Virus record (IMG/VR): IMGVR_UViG_3300042691_042025
Location: 1-41,615 of that record
Direction: 5' to 3' (one strand)
DNA from: a virus
DNA length: 41,615 nucleotides
Shown: in pieces, positions 7,801 through 16,371 of the stretch
Layout of the letters: the number at the start of each line of letters is the position of its first letter
Position numbering within the stretch: the first letter of the stretch is position 1
Translations under genes and position numbers: made by a program
Notes under the pieces: generated by a model
What the model was told of the DNA's origin: nothing
Databases searched by the model: none
Seen by the model: only the letters and a program-made list of their open reading frames with translations

Positions 7801-10800
7801 CGTACAAGTCTGACCGCGAGCAGGCAGAGGATGTCTGGACACGGATCATGCGCGGAGAGCGTCCGCCTCCGCCCAAGGTCCCGCGCTCTATGGAGCAGTT
7901 TGTTCACTACATGCGTGCAATGGGAATCAACGCCGAAAGAAAGGGGCGTGAATATTCCCTGATGCCCATGACAGACAAGCAGACTGTCTCTCAGAGTTCC
8001 GGCGAGCTGGCCTTTCCCGAGAAGACCCTCGCCGCAAAGGGATCTCTTACAAAAGAAGAGCGGGGCGGTCTATTTGATCGAGCCAAGACTGGAGGCCTCG
8101 AGGGTACGAAGTGGTCCCATATCGACCTAGGCGTCAGAATTCCTAACCCAGTATTCGAGGAGCCAATTCGACTCCTATTGAAGATGAAAAAAACGGAGTT
8201 TCAGGCTCTATTGACTGAAACTGGTGCAGTTGGAAAGAAGTCAGGCTTTGAGATCATTGAAGAAAAGCTACGCGAAATCAACGTAGACAAAGAACTTGCG
8301 ACGGCTGAGAAGGCACTCTCTGAGACTACTGGAGATACGCTAAACGTCGCCTACAAGCGTGTCCGGTATCTTCGAGCTCTTAAGGAGCTTGAAGTCAAGC
8401 CTGTCGACGCGTACACAAACAAGGTTCTGCCCGTCCTTCCTCCGGCTCTGCGGAGGGTGAGCATCGGCTTTGATGGGACTCAGATCATTGACCCAGCAAA
8501 TAAGATGTACGCAATTATTGGGCAGATGGTAAAACAGCACGAGCAGGCAAAGAAAGAAAAGATGCCTGTTGGAGAAATTCAAAAGATCCAGGCGCAGATC
8601 TACGAGACAACGAAGGCGCTTCGAGTCTCTGGTATGCAAATGGAAGGGAAGCAAGTCCCAAGTTTGATGGACAAGTTGACAGGACTAAAGCAGCCAAAGG
8701 GGTCTTTCTTCCAAGCCGGAGTTCTTGGGAAGCGGCAAGACCTCTCCGGTCGTTCAGTCATCACACCAGATCCAGAGATGCCCCTCGATGAGGTTGGCAT
8801 TCCTCGGGAGATGGCGATGGAGCTCTACAAGCCCTTTGTCATCAAGGAGCTGTGGAGGACCATGGGTCGCGCAAACTCTCCGGGAGAGGCGCGTCTTATG
8901 ATCAAGAAAAACCATCCTGCAGCCTATCAGGCACTCGAGCGGGTTGTCAGAGATCGCCCTGCTCTAATGAAGCGGGACCCTGCGCTCCACATGTTCTCGA
9001 TCCTTGCGTTCCGCCCGCGGCTTGTGGAAGGCAAGTCGATCAAGATTCATCCACTTGTAACCGGAGGTTTTAACGCAGACTTCGACGGGGATACAATGGC
9101 ACTCTACGTGCCGATTACGGATGGAGCGGTCGAGGAGGCAAAGAACATGCTTCCTTCAAAGAACCTGTTCTCTCCAACCAGCGGATCCCTCATGGTGACG
9201 CCGAGCCAGGACTCAGTTCTGGGCATCTTCCAGGCTACAGAGTGGGGCAAGCCCGTGTCTGGGAGCTTCACTGTGGATGAGGCCCTTCGAGCACTCAAGG
9301 CAGGGAAACTGAAGTCGTACAACGTGATCAACGTCAAGGGCCATAGCAAGCCGACCACCGCAGGTCGGCTGCTGGTAAACTCAACGCTCCCCGATCAGTT
9401 CAAGGGCGATGCGGACCTTCTGTACGATCCGAACTTCCGAATGGCAAAGGGAGGCATGAAGCGCTTTGCTACTCGAGTTGCACGAGCGGAGCCCGAAGAT
9501 TTCTCTCGAATGATTGATGAGTGGAAGACCATTGGCTTTGGTCTTGCGTTCAAAAATGGGTCGAGCGTAAAGCTAAACGACTTCCACGACGGCTTTAAAC
9601 TTCGTGATGAGGTTCTCGTCAAGTATAAGAAGGAGGAAGATTCCATTCGTAAGGGTGGGGGCTCACTCAAGAGCAAGGACGAGAAGATTATTGAACTGTA
9701 CCAGAAGGCTCAGAAGGAGCTGAAGCAGGTAGGTGAGGCGCGGTACAACTCCACCCTAAACAACGGGATGTGGGATTGGGCGCGCTCCGGGGCGAAGGGG
9801 GATTGGAACCAGTTTGGCCAGATGGTCATGGGGCCGATGCTCGTACAGGACCCTCTCAACAGAACGGTCCCTTTCCCGATTACAAAGAGCTTTGGAGAAG
9901 GGCTACCAGTTTCGCAGTACTACGCTGCGCTGCATGGCGCACGTAAGGGTACGATTGACAGAGCCTCTGCGACTGCCAAGCCAGGTGCTCTGACTAAGGA
10001 GCTCATCAATACCGTCATCGACAACACGATTAAGACGAAGGACTGTGGGACCATCCGCGGGGCGCTTCTCTCGTCAATGGAGTCGGATGTCGAGGGCAGA
10101 TACTTGGCAGGTGACGTTCCCGTAAAGGACGGTCAGACCATCCCCAAGGGGACCCTGATCACTCCCCAGATCCGGTCCAAGATCAAGAATGACGGTCCTA
10201 AAAAGATCCTCGTTAGGTCTCCCCTCTACTGCACCGAAGTGAAGGGAATCTGTGCGACTTGCTATGGACTCAACGAGCGTGGTGCACTTTATTCTACTGG
10301 GACAAACGTAGGGATCATTGCCGGCCATGCATTAGGCGAGCCGATTACGCAGATGCAGATGAGAACCTTCCACACTGGCGGCGTTGGCGGGACCAGTGGA
10401 GTAGGTGACTACTTCACTGCAGCCGAAGACCTCTTCAAAGTCCCCAAGAAGCTTAAGGGGTCCGCCACGCTGTCTACGGTCGCAGGAAAGGTAGAAAAGA
10501 TTGAAACTGACGCCCTGGGTGGAAAGATCGTCACAATCGCAGGTAAACCTCACGTCGTTCCGTTTACAAACCCTCTTTTGCCTATCATTCGTGTAGGAGC
10601 GGAGGTTGACAAGGCAGACGCGCTGTCTGAAGGAAGAAAGAATCCTCACGACATTCTGTCCATCACCAAGAACATGGGTGCGGTTCGAAACCACCTGGCC
10701 GACTCACTCAACGAGCTGTACTCCGAGACTACGGGCAACGAGCGGCGTAGAAACATTGAGACGGTTATCCGCGCGATGACTGACTTGACTAGAATCGACG

Positions 10801-11225
10801 ATCCGGGCGATGATCACGCCTACCTCCGCGGGCAGCTGGTCCCGATGTCTGAGATTGAGCGCAAGAACAAAGAGCTTCGCTCGATGAACAAACGCGAGAT
10901 TCGACACGCACCGCAGCTCAAGGCCATGAACAAGATGCCGCTAGCAGCACAAGAGGACTGGATGGCGCGTCTGAACTTCCAGCGCCTTGAGGAAACCTTT
11001 GTTGAGGGTGCCGCGCAGAACTGGAAGTCAGATATTCATGGGCATCCGATTCCGGGAATCGCGCATGGAGCGGAGTTTGGACTCGAGCCTCCGGGCTCCG
11101 TAAAGCTGCCCAACGCCTCGGCCCTTCCTGAACGCATGTCAAACATCCCGAAAGTCCGACCCCCTGGAAACCCCAGCCCGTCCTTGCCCTCGCAGAAGAA
11201 CTCCGGCTTCTTCTCATTCCTTTAG
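4869..11225 (+). CDS. rpoBC: Single-chain DNA-dependent RNA polymerase: fused beta and beta-prime subunits
   Basis: This is a full bacterial-type RNA polymerase core in one 2118-residue chain. Beta part: a rifampicin-region equivalent (about 360-382), the TPE of the ETPEGPN loop (T414-E416), YNFEDGVVISE (from 662), GDKLSGRHGNKG (801-812, both catalytic-site lysines kept), IPSRMNPGQVLE and GGQRIGG (952). Beta-prime begins near GGLFD (1066). It has a clamp/sigma-binding helix region (from 1211), LGKRQDLSGRS (1286-1296), the Mg-binding NADFDGD (1402-1408), zinc site C1726/C1788/C1795/C1798 with bacterial spacing, trigger-loop MRTFHTGG (1831-1838), and a C-terminal NPHDIL...DPGDDHAY segment. The beta-prime N-terminal zinc ribbon and trigger-loop insert are absent, which helps explain why it is about 600 residues shorter than separate E. 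coli subunits combined. The next virion gene starts nine bases downstream, so they are likely co-transcribed. Confidence 0.97.
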   Translation: MPNLNPIETHKLMVQRAKEAIATHFPIDGSKHLLELVRVEVEDDSAAGASQFNPTNYESQLDARLNDRTWGPDIVGVFRLTDKATGKVLDERSRTLGKIPKITTRYSYIVNGNEMQLDSVFRLNPGAYHAEAQNGDLLAKWNVAAGSRIGSFDIYIERKDPKKLGLMTMSVSSSGSSSVEIPIYPILRAMGIDDGQIKTALGEKIYVVNRDKSSPSDLVRFHKAIENRNKDTKYAPPGAQEAAKFTREVFESAEVSPQTMKAAFGKEFDRISGDALLLSAKKLVDISRGDVAEDDRQSLSNKRLYGAEDFVYEELTKGKTIYALTRKIRNNVDRKDKIQDIIPASTSGYGAAILKPFKAGQLPTQTNPLQFVSNHTKTTILGAEFGGIKGENINLTQDKLINPSHLGLLDPLQTPESSTTGIHLHVPLGAQKVGHDLMAQVVNVRTGKIERKSAADLERAVVAYPDQVKIEKRPDGTAKVTPLEPNVIVYDNDRNTSKRPWKDVDYVLPSAKLLFAVSANLIPFVQNDNGNRAMMAAKHQEQAVGLKEREAPLVQTQASGGASYEDLVGGMAAVSSSADGVVSEITDTKIVVSGSDGKKYTHPIYNNYPLNGAKHMLHSEARVKKGDRVRKGQLLADSNFTSGGKLSLGTNLRVAYIPYRGYNFEDGVVISETAAKKLVSNHLHSAEVEMHPNVVVNKKMWRQYAGPVKATPEILQKLNDDGVVKVGQKVEPGDVLIAKLQKQVLSKETEDIRRRLKGAVQDYTDAGVRWDHEYNGEVARVVNNGRKIVVYIRTEQTMEVGDKLSGRHGNKGIVTKILPDDKMPRDKGGNPAHILMSPAGIPSRMNPGQVLETVAGKIALKTGKPFVVNNFDASTDYSALVKAEMKKHNVSDTDELFDPETGESLGQVLTGHQYILKLDHQAEKKISARAGGFGYAYKTTGEASQGSGLGEGGQRIGGLDTYTLLAHGARQNLREMQTYKSDREQAEDVWTRIMRGERPPPPKVPRSMEQFVHYMRAMGINAERKGREYSLMPMTDKQTVSQSSGELAFPEKTLAAKGSLTKEERGGLFDRAKTGGLEGTKWSHIDLGVRIPNPVFEEPIRLLLKMKKTEFQALLTETGAVGKKSGFEIIEEKLREINVDKELATAEKALSETTGDTLNVAYKRVRYLRALKELEVKPVDAYTNKVLPVLPPALRRVSIGFDGTQIIDPANKMYAIIGQMVKQHEQAKKEKMPVGEIQKIQAQIYETTKALRVSGMQMEGKQVPSLMDKLTGLKQPKGSFFQAGVLGKRQDLSGRSVITPDPEMPLDEVGIPREMAMELYKPFVIKELWRTMGRANSPGEARLMIKKNHPAAYQALERVVRDRPALMKRDPALHMFSILAFRPRLVEGKSIKIHPLVTGGFNADFDGDTMALYVPITDGAVEEAKNMLPSKNLFSPTSGSLMVTPSQDSVLGIFQATEWGKPVSGSFTVDEALRALKAGKLKSYNVINVKGHSKPTTAGRLLVNSTLPDQFKGDADLLYDPNFRMAKGGMKRFATRVARAEPEDFSRMIDEWKTIGFGLAFKNGSSVKLNDFHDGFKLRDEVLVKYKKEEDSIRKGGGSLKSKDEKIIELYQKAQKELKQVGEARYNSTLNNGMWDWARSGAKGDWNQFGQMVMGPMLVQDPLNRTVPFPITKSFGEGLPVSQYYAALHGARKGTIDRASATAKPGALTKELINTVIDNTIKTKDCGTIRGALLSSMESDVEGRYLAGDVPVKDGQTIPKGTLITPQIRSKIKNDGPKKILVRSPLYCTEVKGICATCYGLNERGALYSTGTNVGIIAGHALGEPITQMQMRTFHTGGVGGTSGVGDYFTAAEDLFKVPKKLKGSATLSTVAGKVEKIETDALGGKIVTIAGKPHVVPFTNPLLPIIRVGAEVDKADALSEGRKNPHDILSITKNMGAVRNHLADSLNELYSETTGNERRRNIETVIRAMTDLTRIDDPGDDHAYLRGQLVPMSEIERKNKELRSMNKREIRHAPQLKAMNKMPLAAQEDWMARLNFQRLEETFVEGAAQNWKSDIHGHPIPGIAHGAEFGLEPPGSVKLPNASALPERMSNIPKVRPPGNPSPSLPSQKNSGFFSFL

Positions 11226-11233
11226 GAGACATT

Positions 11234-11677
11234 ATGGACAAGATCGCAGCCTACGCCATCGCACTTCAGAACATCGAGCTCGAAAAACGAGCAGAGTTCA
11301 TCATTGAGAACTTTGGAACGTGCGAAGGGGAGATGCCTGTTGCATATCTGCAGGCATACGATGCGCTTCTCAACAAGGAAGCCAGCCTCTCTGCCATGGG
11401 TAGGGGACTTTCTACGATCGGAGAGGGAATTGGAGGACTAGCGGGTCGCGCGGGATCTTCACTTTCGAACATGGCCGGGGCAACACCAGGCGGAGTTCGT
11501 CAGACTCTCGGAGGGGCGCTTTCTCGAGCAGCTGAAGGAGTTAAGGCCAACAAGGACACCGCTGCCCTTCTGGGAGCGGGAGCGGTCGGTGCAACGGGAT
11601 TGGGCGTTGGAGCGCTAGGAACTGGCTTTGTTGGTGGACGCATGACTGCTCCGCGTCCCCAGGGCCCTAGCTACTAA
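11234..11677 (+). CDS. Small MDKIAAY-leader protein with Gly-rich C-terminus, 147 aa
   Basis: The N-terminus MDKIAAY is shared exactly with the proteins starting at 18171 and 18833. A K-E-A-S tetrapeptide lies at residues 48-51, the recurrent possible processing site. After it come Gly/Ser/Ala-rich segments at about 58-88, then a hydrophobic Gly-rich stretch at about 111-134 that could insert in a membrane. An AGGAGA ribosome site precedes the ATG. The stop overlaps the next start (TAATG at 11675-11679). I infer an internal or ejected virion protein; no enzymatic motif is seen. Confidence 0.75.
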   Translation: MDKIAAYAIALQNIELEKRAEFIIENFGTCEGEMPVAYLQAYDALLNKEASLSAMGRGLSTIGEGIGGLAGRAGSSLSNMAGATPGGVRQTLGGALSRAAEGVKANKDTAALLGAGAVGATGLGVGALGTGFVGGRMTAPRPQGPSY

Positions 11678-12771
11678 TGCCAAGCTCCCCGCTAAGGCCA
11701 ACAACCGCGCTCATTCTTCAAGGCCGCATTACTTCGGTTGATGCGGCTAGATGGCTTTGCACGGTTTTTTGTAGTGTAGTGAAAAGAGAGTACAGGGAGG
11801 TAGTCATCCCCTCGCTGTATTCGACCTCGTCTGGTGAGGGCGTTCACTACATGCCAGAGGTAGGGGCACAGGTATTCATCGTAACCCCGTCAGATGGTAG
11901 CAATCCGTTCCTCCTCCTATCGGCCCCGCAGGCAACTGCAGCTACAGAGGATGGGCAGCCGGGCTCATTCCATTCCGGTAGGCCGTTCTTAAACCCGGGG
12001 GACATGTCGCTTCTGACTCGAGATGGGAATGGCCTTATTGCGCGGCGCGGAGGTCTCACTGAGATTCGAGGCACTCCGCTTGCGAGAATACTTTTCAACC
12101 CATTCTCAAATGAAGTAACAACAATTGCAGAAAACTGGAAAGTAGACACGGTTGGCGGGTCGATGGAGTGGAGGTCAAACGACCCAAACACAGGACTTCT
12201 CGGAGACACGACCTCTCTGTTTACATCGGAATTTCGAGAGTTTGTCACCTCTCCATCCTGGTCGGTGCGATGTAACTTTGGCAACACGGAGGAGCGTCTT
12301 TGGTTTGATGTAGAACCGCCAGCTCCTCCGCTCATCGATACCTCCACAATCCTCTATGTAGAGGGAGCTGTGGGGCTCGAGCCTGTATCATTTGTAGTCA
12401 AACAGCCGGCAACCCTGGATCCGGCAGCCGTTGTTGCGCGAATCCAAGTTAGCCTAGATGAAACGGCTGAAGAAGTCGTACCGTCCGTAGACTTAAAGGC
12501 CTCTCGAGCTGGAGACATTAAGCTCAGCCTCCTGGGAAAGCTGCAAGTTACAAAAGGTGCGGATACGATCCCAGAGCCCGTCATCCTTGGTAGGTCCTTC
12601 TTAGAGAGCCTCCAATCATCTCTGACAGAAATTCAAGTCGCTCTTACCGCCCTCGGCACAGCTACCGCGACTCCTGTAGTCTTGTCAGAAACGTCGGCAT
12701 TGGTGGCAGACATTGCCGCATCCTTAGCATCCGGCAGCCCGCTCCTGTCCTCATCCTTCGAAACGGATTGA
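11677..12771 (+). CDS. Putative baseplate OB-fold protein (gpV/gp5-like), 364 aa
   Basis: The first ~90 residues follow the OB-fold of baseplate spike and hub proteins such as P2 gpV. A GRITSVD strand is followed by a second strand, then VVIPSLYSTSSGEGVHYMPEVGAQVFIV and a PSDGSNPFLLL edge. The middle contains a beta-rich GDMSLLTRDGNGLIARRGG region. The C-terminus is a helical, Ser/Ala/Thr-rich tail. The gene is coupled to the upstream MDKIAAY gene by TAATG. If correct, it would sit at the tail tip or baseplate. Assignment is by fold pattern only, so a different OB-fold virion role remains possible. Confidence 0.5.
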   Translation: MPSSPLRPTTALILQGRITSVDAARWLCTVFCSVVKREYREVVIPSLYSTSSGEGVHYMPEVGAQVFIVTPSDGSNPFLLLSAPQATAATEDGQPGSFHSGRPFLNPGDMSLLTRDGNGLIARRGGLTEIRGTPLARILFNPFSNEVTTIAENWKVDTVGGSMEWRSNDPNTGLLGDTTSLFTSEFREFVTSPSWSVRCNFGNTEERLWFDVEPPAPPLIDTSTILYVEGAVGLEPVSFVVKQPATLDPAAVVARIQVSLDETAEEVVPSVDLKASRAGDIKLSLLGKLQVTKGADTIPEPVILGRSFLESLQSSLTEIQVALTALGTATATPVVLSETSALVADIAASLASGSPLLSSSFETD

Positions 12772-12780
12772 GAGGTCCAA

Positions 12781-14046
12781 ATGGCCCAGCTATTCCTATC
12801 TCCGGTAGATCCCCACAGTTTCTTCGAAAAACAGGCGTCTATCGCTAAGATGCCAGACGACGATACGAAGTGGCCCGCGCATGTACTTAGCAACCTGCAT
12901 CGGCAGCTTCCGTTTTTGTCGCAGTATGATGTAGACATTGACATGCAGCGGGTTGAGCCCGAGGCTGGCTTCGCCTTTGGCCACGCGCTCCTGATGTCGA
13001 AGAATGACCCTAGTGCAGCAACTTCATCTAAGAATCCGCAGAATATGGTGCGGATCCCGATCATCGTTGCTGATCGACTCCTCCAGCCCTTCCACACGTT
13101 TGAGCTCGGAGGCAACGTCTACCCGTTGACCGCTGAGAGGATTGAGGCGTCGCTGCTAAACCCTGCGATGTTTCAGGGCCCCGCAGATCAGCCGCAACGT
13201 CAGAAGTCTCTCATTGATCAGATGTACCCTCCGTATCAGCAGCGCCAGGGCTTCGGCCGGGTTGTTGGCGATGGCGCGTCATCGATGGGCATCAATAAGC
13301 TGAGCTCTGCTCCCGAGGGCATGGGCTCTCCCATGGACGCACTTAGCATGGATCCGAAAAGACTGGAACGTCTTGCGAAGCTTCGAAAGACAGAGGCAAA
13401 GGATCGGTTTTCAACCCAACAGGGGTTTTTTGAGAGAACTAAGGATAATGTAAAAGGACTGGCGATCCCGGTTGGAGCGGGCCTCACACTCGGGGCGTTT
13501 CGAGGGGGACGAGCTGCACATGCCGCTGGGAAGAGTATTGGAGAAGGAATTACGCAAGGAATGAAGTCGTCTGGAAAGACTTCTGCAGTGATTTCTGCTG
13601 CAAATATGGCTGTTAAGGAGAGAGGTCTCAGTAAGCGCCAGAAAGACCGCGAAACCTTTGGGCTTCCCAGAGCAGGAAGTCCGGAAGATGAGCTATCTGA
13701 AAAGGGAGCTGCCGTTGAGATGACCTTTGGGCCTGGGAACAGAGTTCCCGCCTCGGTGGTTCTTTCTGGGCAAAAGATCAAGGCTGCAAGTGGGGTGAAC
13801 CCCTCGGCCATGGTCTTCTACAGCATTGCAGGAACGCCCTATGTTGTTGGAGTACCTGAATCGATCTCGAGAAGGCTCGAGAAGGAAAAAGACCAGAAGG
13901 CGCTAAGAAAGATTGTAGCTCCGCTTATGAAGACTGAAGCGGATGCACATGTGGCAGGTAGACCCACACCTGGCATGTTTTTGCTGTTCTATAGAGATGG
14001 GAACAGCTATAAGAGAGTAGCTCCGGCAATGGGAGGTGCGCGATGA
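12781..14046 (+). CDS. Unknown virion-type protein, 421 aa, with possible leader
   Basis: I do not recognise a family. The N-terminus contains PHSFFEKQAS, close in pattern to the HPLWxKxA leader end of the MDKIAAY proteins, with K-Q-A-S at about residues 17-20. A globular N-terminal domain of about 130 residues is followed by a Pro/Gln linker. Then comes a basic middle with a Gly-rich hydrophobic stretch near residues 225-250, and a further K-x-A-[S/A] pair (EKGAAVEM, IKAASGVN). The C-terminal ~100 residues look globular again (MVFYSIAGTPYVVGVPES). It overlaps the next gene by ATGA. An internal head protein processed into pieces would fit this layout. Confidence 0.7.
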   Translation: MAQLFLSPVDPHSFFEKQASIAKMPDDDTKWPAHVLSNLHRQLPFLSQYDVDIDMQRVEPEAGFAFGHALLMSKNDPSAATSSKNPQNMVRIPIIVADRLLQPFHTFELGGNVYPLTAERIEASLLNPAMFQGPADQPQRQKSLIDQMYPPYQQRQGFGRVVGDGASSMGINKLSSAPEGMGSPMDALSMDPKRLERLAKLRKTEAKDRFSTQQGFFERTKDNVKGLAIPVGAGLTLGAFRGGRAAHAAGKSIGEGITQGMKSSGKTSAVISAANMAVKERGLSKRQKDRETFGLPRAGSPEDELSEKGAAVEMTFGPGNRVPASVVLSGQKIKAASGVNPSAMVFYSIAGTPYVVGVPESISRRLEKEKDQKALRKIVAPLMKTEADAHVAGRPTPGMFLLFYRDGNSYKRVAPAMGGAR

Positions 14047-14858
14047 CTCTTCCTTTCTGGCCCAAGATCGCGGCCGCATCAGACGCTCCGAATTATCAAC
14101 CCACTGCAGGGGACGACCGTTGCGGAGTGTGCGCATACTTTCGAGCGCTCAACGATGGGTCCGGCTACTGCGAGAAGTTTTCGTTTCAGTGCGAGCCGCA
14201 GAGTGTGTGCGACGACTTTGTAGCCGCCGGAAACGTGAAGACATCGTCAGCCTCTACGGTCGACCGTCTTCGTGAGCTTCTGTCCAACCCCGTTGTGCAG
14301 AGAGCTGGAATTTCTGGAGGGGCCGGAGCTGTATCAGGAGCCGGGTTCGGAGCTCGAGATACTGGGAAAGACAAGGCATCTCAAGGGGCAAAGGGAGCAT
14401 TGATTGGAGGTGCTCTGGGCACCGCACTCGGGCTTGTAGGACCTGCGTCTAGATCAATGGCTGCCGAACATGCCTACGACAAGGGCATTCGGGAGCTAGG
14501 TAAGTCCCTCAAAGATGCGGTAGCTCGCAAGAAGCTCTTACAAGAGAAGTTTAGTGCAGTCCTAAAGGCAAGGAGAACCGGTATAGGGAACGAAGTACAG
14601 GCTGCCGTCGGAGAATACAAAAAAGTCCTAGACGCAGGGATGAAACCTAAAGCCCTTCAAGAAGAAATTAACCGAGTAGAAAGTGTTTTGAAGAACTCTA
14701 AGTATGAACCCGATATGAAGGCAATTTCAACGCCAGATTCCGCCAAAGAGCGTTATGGAGCGCCTGCACTATCTGCCCTCCTTGGAGGAGCTGTAGCTCA
14801 CGGGTCTTCCCTTGACTCCAGAGAACAAAACCGTTTCCGCAAGTCTAAGTCGAAGTGA
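14043..14858 (+). CDS. Protein with five-cysteine cluster and paired Gly-rich segments, 271 aa
   Basis: The short N-terminus ends in WPKIAAAS, a K-x-A-A candidate cleavage site at residues 8-11. Next is a compact cluster, C27, C30, C43, C50, C56, in the pattern CGVCAYF...GYCEKF...C...VCDDF. This resembles small cysteine domains seen in some phage structural proteins and, loosely, high-potential iron-sulfur folds. Residues about 90-104 and 117-134 are two Gly/Ala-rich stretches split by a charged linker (RDTGKDKASQGAK). The rest is a basic coiled-coil-like helix region. ATGA and GTGA overlaps couple it to both neighbours. Function unknown; metal or cluster binding is inferred. Confidence 0.7.
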   Translation: MTLPFWPKIAAASDAPNYQPTAGDDRCGVCAYFRALNDGSGYCEKFSFQCEPQSVCDDFVAAGNVKTSSASTVDRLRELLSNPVVQRAGISGGAGAVSGAGFGARDTGKDKASQGAKGALIGGALGTALGLVGPASRSMAAEHAYDKGIRELGKSLKDAVARKKLLQEKFSAVLKARRTGIGNEVQAAVGEYKKVLDAGMKPKALQEEINRVESVLKNSKYEPDMKAISTPDSAKERYGAPALSALLGGAVAHGSSLDSREQNRFRKSKSK

Positions 14859-16369
14859 GGTCTCCAGTGACACGCTCAAGCCTTTGCGCTACGATTTCTG
14901 GTACCTTAAACCAGACGGACTTTCAACGGTTCGAGGATGAGTTTTCAAACCCGCAAGTTCGTCGTATGATTGAAAAAAATGCGTCGGTTATGGAGTGCCT
15001 CGGCCGACTCACGGAGCGACCAATTCGATCTTCGCAGGCACTGACAAAGGCCGCGTCTTCGCGGTTTAGTCCTGGCGTAGACGTTGTTCAGGTTCGGCCC
15101 AGCGGCTATGGCTACCTGATCAAGGTCTCTGCAGCACCAGCAGGAATGGCGCCACAAGAGGCGCAGGTGTCTGCCCAGCAGGCCCAACAGGTCCTCCCCG
15201 AGCAGATGCTCCAGGTCGCTGACCAGCAGGGAGCTGCGACCGTCACATCAGTTGACGCCGCCCCCGACCCCCTGGCCGAGCAAATGGCTCCGGTCACTGC
15301 GTTTGGCATCTACAAGGTCACAAGCGCAGAGACGGGAAAGCAGGCCCTCGGCTATGTCATTCCTGGGCTGTTTGACCCTGTTCAGGGCGGTCCTACGAGC
15401 ATGTCCCTGTTTACGAACGGCAACTCTTACTCCGTTCAGCCAAGTATCTCAGGGTCTTTGGTCGGAGTAAACCACAACCTCCCGATCCCTGAAACTCCCA
15501 ACATTCGCGGCCTTGGTGCATTCGTAAAGACGAACGGCAAGGCGATTATGTGCACAGTTCCCTACAACATCATCACCAAGGTCAATGTTGAGGGATCTGG
15601 GTACTTTGCTGCGCAGGATCTGAACGGGAACGACATCAGGATCATCCCCTCGCCCGGGCTGGCAAAGCCTGTCGCATCATCGCCGACAGAGATCGCCATC
15701 CCTGCGGACTTCAAGTTTATGCCGCTCGAGAACCCGATCCAGCTCGCAGCTGGAGAAGAGCTGATGAAGGCCGCCCAGGCCAACGCGTATGATTCGATGG
15801 TGGAGATTCGCGCCTGGGAGGGAGGATGCCGCCTTAGTGGGCCGGTCTTCGAGAAGGTGGGCTCAGGCGAGCACTCGTGGGTAGACGGTGTCTTCTGGCT
15901 AGCCGCTGCAGGCATGCCCCAGAACCTAAGCTCCGCGTGTCTAGAGAAAGCAGCCTCTACGGGCAAGCCTGTTCGTATGTTTGGCCTTCAGCCGATCTCG
16001 ACACGTCGCGAGATGGAAGATGACGCAATCAAGGAGGCGGCCCTTGATATGATTGACACGCAGATTCCTCAGCGTGTCAACCTTCTCAAAGAGATCTCGG
16101 CAATTACGTTTGATAAGAAAGCGTCCGCCTTGGTCGACACTGCCTCCGTGGACGCAATCCTTGCGCTGAACTTCTTGAACCCCGAGAACGTCGACACCTT
16201 CATCGAGTTCCTCCCTCAGCTGGAGGAGGCGTCGACCAAGCTCGCAAGCGTCGTCCTTGCTTCGCAAATCGGCCTTCAGAGCATCCCAAAGACTGCTGCT
16301 GTGCGCGCGATGTTTGCACTTGAAGACGTGATCAACGGCCTCAAGAGTCTAAAAACCTACCAGGTCTGA
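14855..16369 (+). CDS. Unknown large virion-type protein, about 500 aa
   Basis: The frame opens with GTG at 14855 (overlapping the previous stop as GTGA). A second in-frame GTG at 14867 has a better-placed TGAGG ribosome site and may be the true start. The first ~70 residues are helical, then come K-N-A-S and K-A-A-S candidate processing sites and a Gln/Ala-rich linker (VSAQQAQQ...). The central ~230 residues are beta-rich with many Gly/Pro turns (GYVIPGLFDPVQGGPTS). The C-terminal ~150 residues are helical with more KAAS, KKAS and KTAA sites. I do not recognise the family. Length and context fit a head or tail structural protein. Confidence 0.7.
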   Translation: MRSPVTRSSLCATISGTLNQTDFQRFEDEFSNPQVRRMIEKNASVMECLGRLTERPIRSSQALTKAASSRFSPGVDVVQVRPSGYGYLIKVSAAPAGMAPQEAQVSAQQAQQVLPEQMLQVADQQGAATVTSVDAAPDPLAEQMAPVTAFGIYKVTSAETGKQALGYVIPGLFDPVQGGPTSMSLFTNGNSYSVQPSISGSLVGVNHNLPIPETPNIRGLGAFVKTNGKAIMCTVPYNIITKVNVEGSGYFAAQDLNGNDIRIIPSPGLAKPVASSPTEIAIPADFKFMPLENPIQLAAGEELMKAAQANAYDSMVEIRAWEGGCRLSGPVFEKVGSGEHSWVDGVFWLAAAGMPQNLSSACLEKAASTGKPVRMFGLQPISTRREMEDDAIKEAALDMIDTQIPQRVNLLKEISAITFDKKASALVDTASVDAILALNFLNPENVDTFIEFLPQLEEASTKLASVVLASQIGLQSIPKTAAVRAMFALEDVINGLKSLKTYQV

Positions 16370-16371
16370 TC

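Noticed and set aside
4869-11225. Reading the giant frame as a crAss-like single-subunit-fold polymerase or a phiKZ-type split subunit
   Set aside because: The order and identity of beta and beta-prime motifs, including the NPHDIL...DPGD C-terminal region, match the bacterial two-subunit core from end to end. No split is present.
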